Part shown: one piece after another, positions 16,153-24,026 of the stretch
Numbering within the stretch: the stretch's first letter is position 1
Layout: every line of letters starts with the position of its first letter
Origin: an uncultured Prevotella sp.
GTDB lineage: Bacteria > Bacteroidota > Bacteroidia > Bacteroidales > Bacteroidaceae
Assembly (NCBI GenBank): GCA_900543585.1
Contig: UQRP01000013.1
Location: 1 to 58,254 of the forward strand
DNA: 58,254 nucleotides
Direction: 5' to 3'
Notes under the pieces: model-generated
What the model saw: only the letters and a program-made list of their open reading frames with translations
Database searches by the model: none
What the model was told of the DNA's origin: nothing
Made by a program: the position numbers and the translations under genes

Positions 16153-17004
16153 ATGCAGATTGACACTCACACTACCGGATTGGTGCTCGAGGGGGGCGGC
16201 ATGCGCGGTGTTTTCACCAGTGGCGTGCTTGACGCATTCATGAAATACAACATCTATTTCGACTATATCGTGGCCGTTTCAGCCGGTGCCTGCAATGGCA
16301 TGAGCTACGTGTCGCGGCAGCCGCGGCGGGCCCGTATCTCCAATATCGACTATCTGGCAAAATACGATTATATAGGTCTGAAACATCTTGTCACGCAGGG
16401 CTGCATCTTCGACCGCAAGCTTCTCTACGACCGTTTCCCCAACGAGCTCATTCCCTTCGACTATGACGAATATTTCCGCCATGCCGATGGTTTTGAGATG
16501 GTGACGACGAATTGCGAGACGGGGCGCTCGGAATATCTCACCGAGCTCAGCGACCGCCAGCGTGCCGTAGACATCTGCCGCGCCTCCAGCTCCCTGCCCT
16601 ATGTCAGCAGTATCGTCATGGTCGACGGCAAGCCGATGCTCGATGGCGGCATCATTGACTCCATCCCCGTCAGGCGGGCGCAGGCTACGGGCCACGAGTT
16701 TAATGTCGTCATCTCCACCCGTAACCTTGGCTTCCGCGAGACGGGGCACGACCGCAAGCAGCCGCGCTTCATCTATCGCAACTATCCCCGTCTGCGTGTG
16801 GCGCTGAGCCATCGCATAGAGGCTTATAACCACCAACTGCAGATGTTGGAGGATATGGAGCAGGAGGGAAAGATAGCGGTTATCCGCCCGCAGCGCCCCA
16901 TGGAGGTGAGGCGTATCGAGAAAGATACGCAAAAGTTGGAACGACTCTATGAGGAGGGCTTCCGCATCGGCGAGGAGTTCGTGGCGGAGTGGCATCTCGC
17001 ATAA
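16153..17004 (+). CDS. Patatin-like phospholipase/esterase
   Basis: This 283-residue protein has the patatin core: the oxyanion glycine loop LEGGGMRGVFTSGVLDA at about 12-28, the nucleophile elbow VAVSAGACNG and the catalytic Asp in MLDGGIIDSIPV. It probably hydrolyses acyl esters or lysophospholipids in the cytoplasm. The elbow reads A-V-S-A-G, so the first Gly of the classical GXSXG is Ala. The C-terminal extension (RIEAYNHQLQMLEDME...) matches the YjjU/RssA-like bacterial subfamily. It stands alone and is convergent with trmD. Confidence 0.88.
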   Translation: MQIDTHTTGLVLEGGGMRGVFTSGVLDAFMKYNIYFDYIVAVSAGACNGMSYVSRQPRRARISNIDYLAKYDYIGLKHLVTQGCIFDRKLLYDRFPNELIPFDYDEYFRHADGFEMVTTNCETGRSEYLTELSDRQRAVDICRASSSLPYVSSIVMVDGKPMLDGGIIDSIPVRRAQATGHEFNVVISTRNLGFRETGHDRKQPRFIYRNYPRLRVALSHRIEAYNHQLQMLEDMEQEGKIAVIRPQRPMEVRRIEKDTQKLERLYEEGFRIGEEFVAEWHLA

Positions 17005-17037
17005 AAAATCCCGTGCAACGGCAGCCGTTACCCGGGA
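17002..17037 (-). terminator. Terminator of ligA-trmD
   Basis: Nested stems TCCCG/CGGGA and AACGGC/GCCGTT are followed, on the minus strand, by a T run. It abuts the stop codon of the convergent patatin gene. Confidence 0.75.
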
Positions 17038-17087
17038 CAAGTTTATTCATCAAACGATATAATATAATAATGTATCGTTTTGTGGTT

Positions 17088-17762
17088 TTATTTCAGCAGG
17101 TCAGGGCGCAGCCTTTTGGTACGCTCTAAGGCCTGGTCCATCTCCCATTGCTTTATCTTCGCCTCGTTGCCCGAGAGCAGGATGTCGGGCACCTTCCAAC
17201 CTTTGTAGTCGGCGGGGCGGGTATAGATAGGCGCGGCGAGGAGATCGTCTTGGAAGCAGTCGGAGAGTGCGCTCTGGTCGTCGCTGATGACACCGGGCAC
17301 GAGACGGACCACAGCGTCGGCAATGACAGCGGCAGCCAGCTCGCCACCGGTCAGCACAAAGTCGCCGACACTGATCTCGCGGGTGATGAGATGGTCGCGG
17401 ACACGCTGGTCGATGCCTTTGTAATGGCCGCAGAGGATGATGAGGTTCTGCTGAAGGCTCATGTCGTTGGCCATCTTCTGGTCGAAACGCTCGCCGTCAG
17501 GGGAAACGTAGATGACATCGTCGTAGTCGCGCTCCGACTTCAGCGCCGTGATAGCGCGGTCGATGGGCTCGCACTGCATCACCATGCCGGCAAAACCGCC
17601 ATAGGGATAGTCGTCCACACGCCGCCATTTGTCAGTGGTGTAGTCTCTGAGGTTGTGAAGGTGTATCTCGGCAAGCCCCTTCTTCTCGGCGCGAGCCAGA
17701 ATGCTCTCATGAACAAAGCCCTCGATCATCTCGGGCAATACAGTAATAATATCTATTCTCAT
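17088..17762 (-). CDS. trmD: tRNA (guanine37-N1)-methyltransferase TrmD
   Basis: TrmD methylates G37 next to the anticodon with SAM and prevents +1 frameshifting. At 224 residues it has the usual size. The SPOUT-knot motifs are visible: PYGGFAGMVMQCEP, ILCGHYKGIDQRV and the knotted SVGDFVLTGGELAA. The C-terminal helical part (SGNEAKIKQWEMDQALERT) is also typical. The gene begins three bases after the ligase stop, a two-gene operon. It is away from the rimM-rpsP-rplS neighbours it has in many bacteria. Confidence 0.96.
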   Translation of the reverse strand: MRIDIITVLPEMIEGFVHESILARAEKKGLAEIHLHNLRDYTTDKWRRVDDYPYGGFAGMVMQCEPIDRAITALKSERDYDDVIYVSPDGERFDQKMANDMSLQQNLIILCGHYKGIDQRVRDHLITREISVGDFVLTGGELAAAVIADAVVRLVPGVISDDQSALSDCFQDDLLAAPIYTRPADYKGWKVPDILLSGNEAKIKQWEMDQALERTKRLRPDLLK

Positions 17763-17765
17763 AAT

Positions 17766-19775
17766 CTATTCTCCAAACTTTTCTATGAACTCGTCTTCTG
17801 ATATGATGGGAGTACCGAGCTGATGGGCTTTCTGATTCTTGCCGCTTGTCGATGTCACGTCGTTGTTGATGAGATAGGACGTCGACTTGCTCACGCTTCC
17901 CGTCACCTTTCCGCCCTGGCTCTCGATATATGCTTTCAGCTCATTACGGTTCTTATAATGGTGGACGTCGCCGGTAACGACGAAGGTCAGCCCTTTGCAC
18001 TTCGCCCCAGTGGCTGCTGTTGACACCTGCTCTATCTGCACGATTTCTAAGAGCTTGTCCACGACCTCAGCGTTGTCCTTGTCGCTGAACCAGGTCACTA
18101 TTGACTTTGCCTTCTCCGGCCCTATGCCGGGAATCATCGCTAACGTCTCCTCAGCTTTGGGTGCAAAGAGGTTGTCAGCTTGCTGACGTCCCCGCGCTAA
18201 GTCGATGAGGTCGCGGATGGGATAGGCGGCAAGGAGTCGTGTGCAGACATCCTGGCCGCAGAGCGGTATGCTCAAGGCATAGAGGAAGCGGCGGGCGTCA
18301 ACCTTGCGGGCAGCCTCCACAGCAACGGCGATGTTGTGGGCCGATTTCTCTTTAAATCCGTCGAGACGTGCGATGGCTGCCTCATGCTCCGGCAACCGGT
18401 AGATGTCGGCATAGTCTTTTATCCAGCCAAGGTTGATGAATCGTTGCAGCGTCTGCTCGGAGATGCCGTCGACATTGACACCTTGCTTCGAGACGAAACG
18501 GGCAAATTTCTTCAGTTGTTTGGCTGGGCAGGCGCTGTTGGTGCAGTGCAGCGTCTTGGTGCCGCTTGCCGGGCTCTCCGTGACCGCTGTCGGTGCGCCA
18601 CAGACGGGGCAGCGGTCGGGAATCTCCAAAGAGCCCTTGGCCTGCCGAATCTTAATCACTTTCGGGATAATCTTGTTGGCCTTGATGACTTCTATCTCTG
18701 TGCCCTTGCCGCCTATCCCGAGTCGCTCGCACTCGCTGATGTTGCACAGTGAGGCGCGCTTGACAGTGGTGCCCTCCAACTCCACAGGCTTGAAGACGGC
18801 AACGGGAGAGATGGTTGAGGCAGCGCAGCTCCATTCGATGTGGTCGAGCTCGGTCACAGCACTCTCATCGGCCCATTTGAAAGCATAGCCGGCGCGCGTG
18901 GCATGGTGACCGGTCACCGAGCCGGTAGCGGCGTAGGCCGTGTCGTCGTAGGCGATGACGAGGCCGTCGACGGGGTAGGGGTTTTCGCGCTTGGTCACCT
19001 TCTGCGTCCAGCGCGCTATCACCTCGTTGATATTCTCCAAGGTGGGATGGTCTATCTTCTCATGGTCTACACAGTCGAGTCCAACTGCTTTCAGCCAGTC
19101 CATGCGCTTGCCCCACGACAGAATCTCCTCGTCGGTGTGGACGAGGGTGAAGGGTATCCAGTGGATATGTCGCTCAGCTACTTCGGCAGGATCTTTCAGT
19201 GTCAGCGAGCCCGATGCGAGGTTGCGGGGGTTAGCATACTCCTCATCGCTCTCAAGGTTGAAACGCTCAAAGTCCTCGTAGCTGATGACGGCCTCACCTC
19301 TCACGACGACGTGCCCTGAAGCCTTTATCGTCTGCGGAATGCCGTTGATGGCTTTGCTCAGGTGAGTGATGTTGGTGCCTATATGTCCGTCGCCGCGTGT
19401 TACCACTTTTGTCAGCCGGCCGTTGTCATAGGTCACTACAAGGGTCAGCCCGTCGAGTTTCCACGACAGCCAGATAGGACGGCCTTCAGCCCATTTCACC
19501 AGGTCCTCCGGCTTCTTGGTCTTGGCCAGTGAGAGAGCGGGAAACTCGTGTGCCTCCTTCTGCCCTGCCACGCTGTCGGCAGATACTTTATGGGTGGGCG
19601 ATTCGGGCAACACGATGCCTGTGAACTGCTCCAAGCGGCGCAGCTGGTCAAACTTAGCGTCCCACTCGTAGTCGGTCATCAGTTCCCCACGACCGTTGTA
19701 ATAAGCGTCGGAGGCTTTGTTGAGCTCATCGGCAAGTTGCCGCATCAGCTCGGTGTTGTCCATTTTCTGCTCCAT
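17766..19775 (-). CDS. ligA: NAD-dependent DNA ligase, atypical LigA
   Basis: This 669-residue protein has the LigA order: adenylation domain with catalytic Lys106 in SWKLDG, an OB fold, a four-Cys zinc finger (CPVCGA ... HCTNSACPA), helix-hairpin-helix repeats (MIPGIGPEKAKSIV) and a C-terminal BRCT domain (KGLTFVVTGDVHHYKNR). It seals nicks using NAD+. Several normally invariant stretches are altered: ALSLAKTKKPEDL replaces the common SLxNAF segment, KLDGLTLVV replaces KxDGxA, and YAFKWADESA replaces the usual YKFPAE region. This matches a divergent LigA clade I associate with some Clostridia, so a second canonical ligase may exist in the genome. Confidence 0.88.
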   Translation of the reverse strand: MEQKMDNTELMRQLADELNKASDAYYNGRGELMTDYEWDAKFDQLRRLEQFTGIVLPESPTHKVSADSVAGQKEAHEFPALSLAKTKKPEDLVKWAEGRPIWLSWKLDGLTLVVTYDNGRLTKVVTRGDGHIGTNITHLSKAINGIPQTIKASGHVVVRGEAVISYEDFERFNLESDEEYANPRNLASGSLTLKDPAEVAERHIHWIPFTLVHTDEEILSWGKRMDWLKAVGLDCVDHEKIDHPTLENINEVIARWTQKVTKRENPYPVDGLVIAYDDTAYAATGSVTGHHATRAGYAFKWADESAVTELDHIEWSCAASTISPVAVFKPVELEGTTVKRASLCNISECERLGIGGKGTEIEVIKANKIIPKVIKIRQAKGSLEIPDRCPVCGAPTAVTESPASGTKTLHCTNSACPAKQLKKFARFVSKQGVNVDGISEQTLQRFINLGWIKDYADIYRLPEHEAAIARLDGFKEKSAHNIAVAVEAARKVDARRFLYALSIPLCGQDVCTRLLAAYPIRDLIDLARGRQQADNLFAPKAEETLAMIPGIGPEKAKSIVTWFSDKDNAEVVDKLLEIVQIEQVSTAATGAKCKGLTFVVTGDVHHYKNRNELKAYIESQGGKVTGSVSKSTSYLINNDVTSTSGKNQKAHQLGTPIISEDEFIEKFGE

Positions 19776-19818
19776 ATCTTGGTTTCCTTGTGGCTGTGCC
19801 TGTTATGATGTTACCATG

Positions 19819-19826
19819 CAAAGGTA
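19819..19826 (-). promoter_or_regulatory. -7 box of ligA-trmD
   Basis: The minus strand reads TACCTTTG, about 45 bases before the ligA start. Confidence 0.5.
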
Positions 19827-19880
19827 GTAATATTATCTGAAATGAGAAAGGAAACGTGCGTTTTGTGGAGAAATAATTCT

Positions 19881-19961
19881 GTGGCAAATGCCACGCACAT
19901 CTGCGGCAAATGCCACGCATATCTGTGGCAAATGCCACGTACATCTGTGGCAAATGCCACG
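19881..19961. repeat. Four 22-bp repeats, each with palindrome GTGGCA-AA-TGCCAC
   Basis: Units begin at 19881, 19903, 19925 and 19947, exactly 22 bp apart. Each holds GTGGCAAATGCCAC (one copy has GCGGCA), followed by a CATCT-like linker. They lie between the divergent ligA and ABC transporter promoters. The rest of 19776-20129 has only those promoters. Two helical turns between perfect dyads suggests cooperative protein binding. A simple tandem duplication is the alternative, since the linkers are also nearly identical. Confidence 0.8.
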
Positions 19962-20102
19962 CAATTCCAGGGCATAAGCCACGGAATGGCTTTTAAATAG
20001 GGCAGGGCCTTCTTTGCCTTCTCTGTGGATCTGTGGAAGATATATCCGTTGTGATCTATTCGTTTTTTTGTCTCTATTGGCGTGTAACTCGGGAATTTTA
20101 TC

Positions 20103-20110
20103 TAAATTTG
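20103..20110 (+). promoter_or_regulatory. -7 box of the amino-acid ABC transporter operon
   Basis: TAAATTTG lies 20 bases before the ATG. A TTG at 20077-20079 is at a slightly long spacing of 23 bases. Confidence 0.45.
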
Positions 20111-20129
20111 CACTTAGAATATTCCCATT

Positions 20130-21638
20130 ATGAATAGAATTTCCCTTACCCGTCGCCTGCTTCCGGTGGCGCTGGTTATTATAGTGCTGGTTGTGGCTGT
20201 TGTGCTGCTCACGCGAGGCCATGAAATCAGGTCGGTGAAGTCGCCCCGCGACCTTGCCGGTGCCATCGTAGGCGTACAGCTCGGTACGACTTCTGATATG
20301 AAGGTTTCAAAGCTGGAGCCTAAGGGTACCAAGGTGGAGCGTTTTACCAAGACGGCCGATGCTGTCCAGGCGCTGATGCAGGGCAAAGTGGACTGTGTGG
20401 TGGAAGATGAACAGCCGGCAAAGGCTTTTGTCCGTGAGAATGACGGGCTGCGTCTCCTGCCACAGTCTTTCTCCAGCAATGGCTTCGCTTTCTGTGTGGC
20501 AAAAGACAATAAAGTCCTCTGTGAGCGAATCAACAAGGCACTGACACAGCTCCAAAACAGTGGTACACTCGACCGCATTGCCCGGCGGCATATCGACGAC
20601 AACATTGCCGTGAGCTATGAGACAAAAAATATCGGGCGCCCTAACGGCACCTTGATAGTGGCTACCAACGCCACCTATCCGCCTTACGAATATTATGAGC
20701 ATGGCAGGGTAGTGGGTATTGATATTGACATCATGCAGGCCGTCTGCGACATCTTAGGGATGACGATGCAAGTTGAGGACATGAATTTCGATGCCGTCAT
20801 CACCTCCGTGCAGACCGGCAAAGCCGATGTCGGTGCTGCAGGGCTCACCGTCACCCCTGATCGCCTCAACAACGTGCTTTTTACCAAACCTTATACGGCC
20901 TCCCGACAGATGCTCATCGTCAAGGCCCCCAATACGGCGGCAATATCGAAAGGTATCGTGGAGAAGTTTAAGAACGATTTCGTCACTGAGGGCCGCTACC
21001 TCTACCTTCTCCAAGGACTTGGCAACACGCTGCTGATTACTTTCTTTGCCATCATTATTTCCCTCATCGTAGGTTCCGGCATCGCCATCGTGCGTGCCAC
21101 ACACGACCGTACCGGGCGGATGAAGGTCCTTAACGCTATTTGTCAAGTCTATCTTGCCATCTTGCGTGGCACCCCGACAATGGTGCAGTTGCTGATTATC
21201 TACTATGTTGTCTTTGCCAGTGTCGACGTGAGCAAAGTCTTCGTGGCAATAGTGGCTTTCGGTATCAACTCTTCGGCCTATCTCGCTGAAGTGGTGAGAG
21301 GCGGTATCATGTCCATCGACCGTGGACAGATGGAAGCCGGAAGAAGCTTAGGACTTGGCTATTGGCAGACAATGCGCTTAGTGATATTGCCGCAGTCATA
21401 TAAGAATGTGTTGCCAGCCATCGGCAACGAGTTGATAACATTGTTGAAGGAGACCTCCATCGCCGGATATATCGGCATTGTGGACCTTACCAAAGGCAGC
21501 GACATCATCCGCAGCATTACCTACGATGCCATCCTGCCGCTCACCACCGTGGCCATGGTCTACCTGGCTTTGGTCTTCATGCTCTCTACCGCCGTGGGCA
21601 AAATGGAAAAGAAACTTAGAAAGAATGAAAGAAGATAA
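20130..21638 (+). CDS. Amino-acid ABC transporter: fused, apparently circularly permuted binding domain plus permease
   Basis: A 502-residue membrane protein of a polar-amino-acid importer. It has an N-terminal membrane anchor (12-28), a solute-binding part, then a GlnP/HisM-type permease from about 295 with the EAA-like loop SLGLGYWQTMRLVILPQS. The order of the binding lobes is unusual. Residues 38-155 (DLAGAIVGVQLGTTSDM ... GTLDRIARRHI) look like the second lobe and C-terminal helix of a family 3 binding protein. Residues 172-265 (GTLIVATNATYPPYEYY ... FTKPYTASRQ) look like the first lobe. The permease follows directly. It overlaps the ATPase gene by 14 bases. Glutamine or another polar amino acid is the likely substrate. 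Confidence 0.88.
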   Translation: MNRISLTRRLLPVALVIIVLVVAVVLLTRGHEIRSVKSPRDLAGAIVGVQLGTTSDMKVSKLEPKGTKVERFTKTADAVQALMQGKVDCVVEDEQPAKAFVRENDGLRLLPQSFSSNGFAFCVAKDNKVLCERINKALTQLQNSGTLDRIARRHIDDNIAVSYETKNIGRPNGTLIVATNATYPPYEYYEHGRVVGIDIDIMQAVCDILGMTMQVEDMNFDAVITSVQTGKADVGAAGLTVTPDRLNNVLFTKPYTASRQMLIVKAPNTAAISKGIVEKFKNDFVTEGRYLYLLQGLGNTLLITFFAIIISLIVGSGIAIVRATHDRTGRMKVLNAICQVYLAILRGTPTMVQLLIIYYVVFASVDVSKVFVAIVAFGINSSAYLAEVVRGGIMSIDRGQMEAGRSLGLGYWQTMRLVILPQSYKNVLPAIGNELITLLKETSIAGYIGIVDLTKGSDIIRSITYDAILPLTTVAMVYLALVFMLSTAVGKMEKKLRKNERR

Positions 21639-22368
21639 TCAAGTTCTCATACGCGTTGAGCACCTCAGTAAGAGCTACTCCGGCCACGTGGTGCTCCGCG
21701 ATATCAATACTACCATTTCACAGGGTGAGGTCATTGCCGTGATAGGGCCTTCGGGCAGCGGCAAGTCCACCTTCCTGCGCTCGCTGAACCTCTTGGAGCA
21801 GCCTACGGGCGGTCGTATCCTCTTTGAGGGTACCGACATCACCTCGCCGGAGATTGACATCAACAAGATGCGCGAGCGCATGGGCATGGTCTTCCAACAG
21901 TTCAATCTCTTCCCGAATATGACCATTCGCCGCAATATTATGTTGGCTCCCGTCACCCTCGGCAAGAAGTCTCGGCAGGAAGCCTCTGACGATGCTGAGC
22001 GGCTCTTGGACCGTATCGGATTGCGAGACAAGGCCGACGCCTATCCCGATTCCCTCTCAGGTGGTCAGAAGCAGCGTGTGGCCATCGTCAGAGCCCTGGC
22101 TATGAACCCCGATGTGATGCTCTTCGATGAACCCACGTCAGCCTTGGACCCGGAGATGGTCGACGAGGTGCTGCAGCTCATGCGGGGGCTTGCTAAAGAT
22201 GGCATGACAATGGTTGTGGTGACCCATGAGATGGCTTTTGCGCGAGAGGTGGCCTCAAGGGTACTCTTCCTCAGTGACGGACTTATCCAGGAGGATGGTA
22301 CCCCACAGCAAGTTTTTGAGCATCCTACGGCGCCACGCCTCAAGGAGTTCCTGTCCAGGATGCTCTGA
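21625..22368 (+). CDS. glnQ: Amino-acid ABC transporter ATP-binding protein
   Basis: This 247-residue ATPase powers the permease encoded just upstream. Walker A is GPSGSGKST, the Q-loop is VFQQFNLFPN, the signature is LSGGQKQR, Walker B is VMLFDEPTSALDPE, and the switch His is in VVVTHEM. This matches the polar-amino-acid (GlnQ/HisP) class. The start at 21625 overlaps the permease end by 14 bases; the longer open frame from 21478 is antecedent read-through in another frame of the permease. The next gene follows after only 22 bases. Confidence 0.94.
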   Translation: MKEDNQVLIRVEHLSKSYSGHVVLRDINTTISQGEVIAVIGPSGSGKSTFLRSLNLLEQPTGGRILFEGTDITSPEIDINKMRERMGMVFQQFNLFPNMTIRRNIMLAPVTLGKKSRQEASDDAERLLDRIGLRDKADAYPDSLSGGQKQRVAIVRALAMNPDVMLFDEPTSALDPEMVDEVLQLMRGLAKDGMTMVVVTHEMAFAREVASRVLFLSDGLIQEDGTPQQVFEHPTAPRLKEFLSRML

Positions 22369-22390
22369 TGGTTTGAATGCGTATTGACAG

Positions 22391-24001
22391 ATGAAGTGCA
22401 TGGACGATTTCTATACAGATGAACCGATAGACTTCGGAAATCAAGATGGCATGGACGATGCCGACGCTCCGGACTCGCTTGGCTATGAGCACAACTGGGA
22501 TTATTACGGATACGAACCTGATGAAAACGACATCCATCCGTGGGAGTCTTTAGACAACAGTTCGCCAGAGGACATCGCCGGACTTCCGCAGAGAATAGTG
22601 GAGTTGGAAAAGATGATACGCACCCAGCCTTGGGAGATGATGCGGGAGAAGAATTTCTACGACCAGGCGCAGTTTATGGCCGACTATACTGACAGTGCCG
22701 ACATCGTGCCTTTCTTTGACTATTTCCCTGTCTACAGCGACATGACGGTGGAGGAGTTGCGCAGCTATTTCACAATCCGTACGATGTGGCGACAGGGAAA
22801 GTTCCCCGAGGTGGCATTGAGCTATATCTTTGTCTACATCTATGAGCTGCTGATGCAGGTTGGTATTGACCATCCTGAAGACGGTTATGAACTCTTGCAG
22901 GAACTTCTTGCCGCTTATTCTCCAACCTATGAGCAACTGCCTCGTTACCTCAAGCCATGGCTGCAAGAATATGTGGTCTACTACAACCTTCCGTCGCATT
23001 TTCAGGAGGTCTTCGCTGACGAGCGGCACAACGATGCTCTTGCCGCTGTCTTGGCCGACTACAAGCATGTTGATGGCGCAAACCTTTTCGACGTGCTTCT
23101 CTCTCTGAGTGGCTATAATCCTACTGATAAGGCGCTCTTTAAGAAGGCACCAGAGAAGGTGAAGGATTGTATGATTGATGTATTGCGCGCAATCATACCA
23201 ACTTTGGAGCAGGTTAGCCATCATCATATAGAGACCTTATGTCTTGGCTCGCGCAGCCGGCGGCAGATAAGGATGTTTGCTAATGCAGTCTTCTATGATC
23301 CACGGCCAGTGCGTAGTGCTGAAATCAATGTGTCACCGCGCGTCGGATATTTCTGTAGGGGCGGGTTGTGGTCGAAGAATGTTTTTGCCTGGAACAGACC
23401 TCAGGTGAAGCGACTCCTTGGAGTCGTCTTCCATGAAATAGACCGTCAGCTACGGGTGGTCTTTGGTGTCAAGCCAGCATTGAAGCCTAAAGTTGAGGCC
23501 ACTCCTTATGCCGCTGCCATCAAGGAGGCCATTGCACAATGGGTAGAGCGTGAGCGTGCAGCCGAGGCTGCGCGGGAGGCAGAGCGCCGACGTGTCTCCA
23601 TTGACTTCTCAAAGTTGGGGAAAATCCGGAGTGATGCTGAGGTCGTGATGGAGAAACTCGCTACTGATGACAGCGCGGAACCGGTTACGGCAGGGCCCAT
23701 TGATCCTGTTATGCCCACAGCGCCTGTTGTGCCCACAGCGCCAGATAAGCCCATTGAGCCCAGCTCCTCTCTGTCCGCTCCCTCAGCTGAGACAGCCTTT
23801 CTCCGTCTTTTCCTCTATGGCGGTGACTGGCGCGGCTTCCTCCGCGACCATCACATTCCCGAGGGCGTTATGGTGGAGAAGATCAACGATATGGCAATGG
23901 ACAACATTGGTGACATCGTGCTCGAAGACGACGGTATGGGACTGAAACTTATCGAGGACTACCGCGCTGATGTGGAGCAGTGGCTCAAAGATAATAGCTA
24001 A
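22391..24001 (+). CDS. TerB_N / TerB_C domain protein
   Basis: A 536-residue protein. Residues 1-60 are acidic and low in complexity. Residues about 107-310 match the TerB_N domain (PFFDYFPVYSDMTVEELR, TMWRQGKFPEVALSYIFVYIYELL). A charged helical linker with Pro-rich spacer (VMPTAPVVPTAPDKP) follows, and residues about 470-533 match TerB_C (IPEGVMVEKINDMAMDN, LEDDGMGLKLIEDY). TerB-type domains occur in tellurite/phage-stress gene systems and are often linked to ATPases and helicases. Here it is first of three genes with a BrxD-like ATPase and a BrxHI-like helicase. The molecular role is unknown. A start a few codons in (MDDFYTD) is also possible. Confidence 0.85.
   Translation: MKCMDDFYTDEPIDFGNQDGMDDADAPDSLGYEHNWDYYGYEPDENDIHPWESLDNSSPEDIAGLPQRIVELEKMIRTQPWEMMREKNFYDQAQFMADYTDSADIVPFFDYFPVYSDMTVEELRSYFTIRTMWRQGKFPEVALSYIFVYIYELLMQVGIDHPEDGYELLQELLAAYSPTYEQLPRYLKPWLQEYVVYYNLPSHFQEVFADERHNDALAAVLADYKHVDGANLFDVLLSLSGYNPTDKALFKKAPEKVKDCMIDVLRAIIPTLEQVSHHHIETLCLGSRSRRQIRMFANAVFYDPRPVRSAEINVSPRVGYFCRGGLWSKNVFAWNRPQVKRLLGVVFHEIDRQLRVVFGVKPALKPKVEATPYAAAIKEAIAQWVERERAAEAAREAERRRVSIDFSKLGKIRSDAEVVMEKLATDDSAEPVTAGPIDPVMPTAPVVPTAPDKPIEPSSSLSAPSAETAFLRLFLYGGDWRGFLRDHHIPEGVMVEKINDMAMDNIGDIVLEDDGMGLKLIEDYRADVEQWLKDNS
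23181..23197. other. Isolated copy of the partition-array palindrome inside the TerB-domain gene
   Basis: TATTGCGCGCAATCATA is identical over 17 bases to 1855-1871, the first unit of the array, including the perfect palindrome ATTGCGCGCAAT. It lies within codons for VLRAII of the coding sequence. Confidence 0.5.
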
Positions 24002-24026
24002 GCATCCAACAAAGTAACAAAACTGA

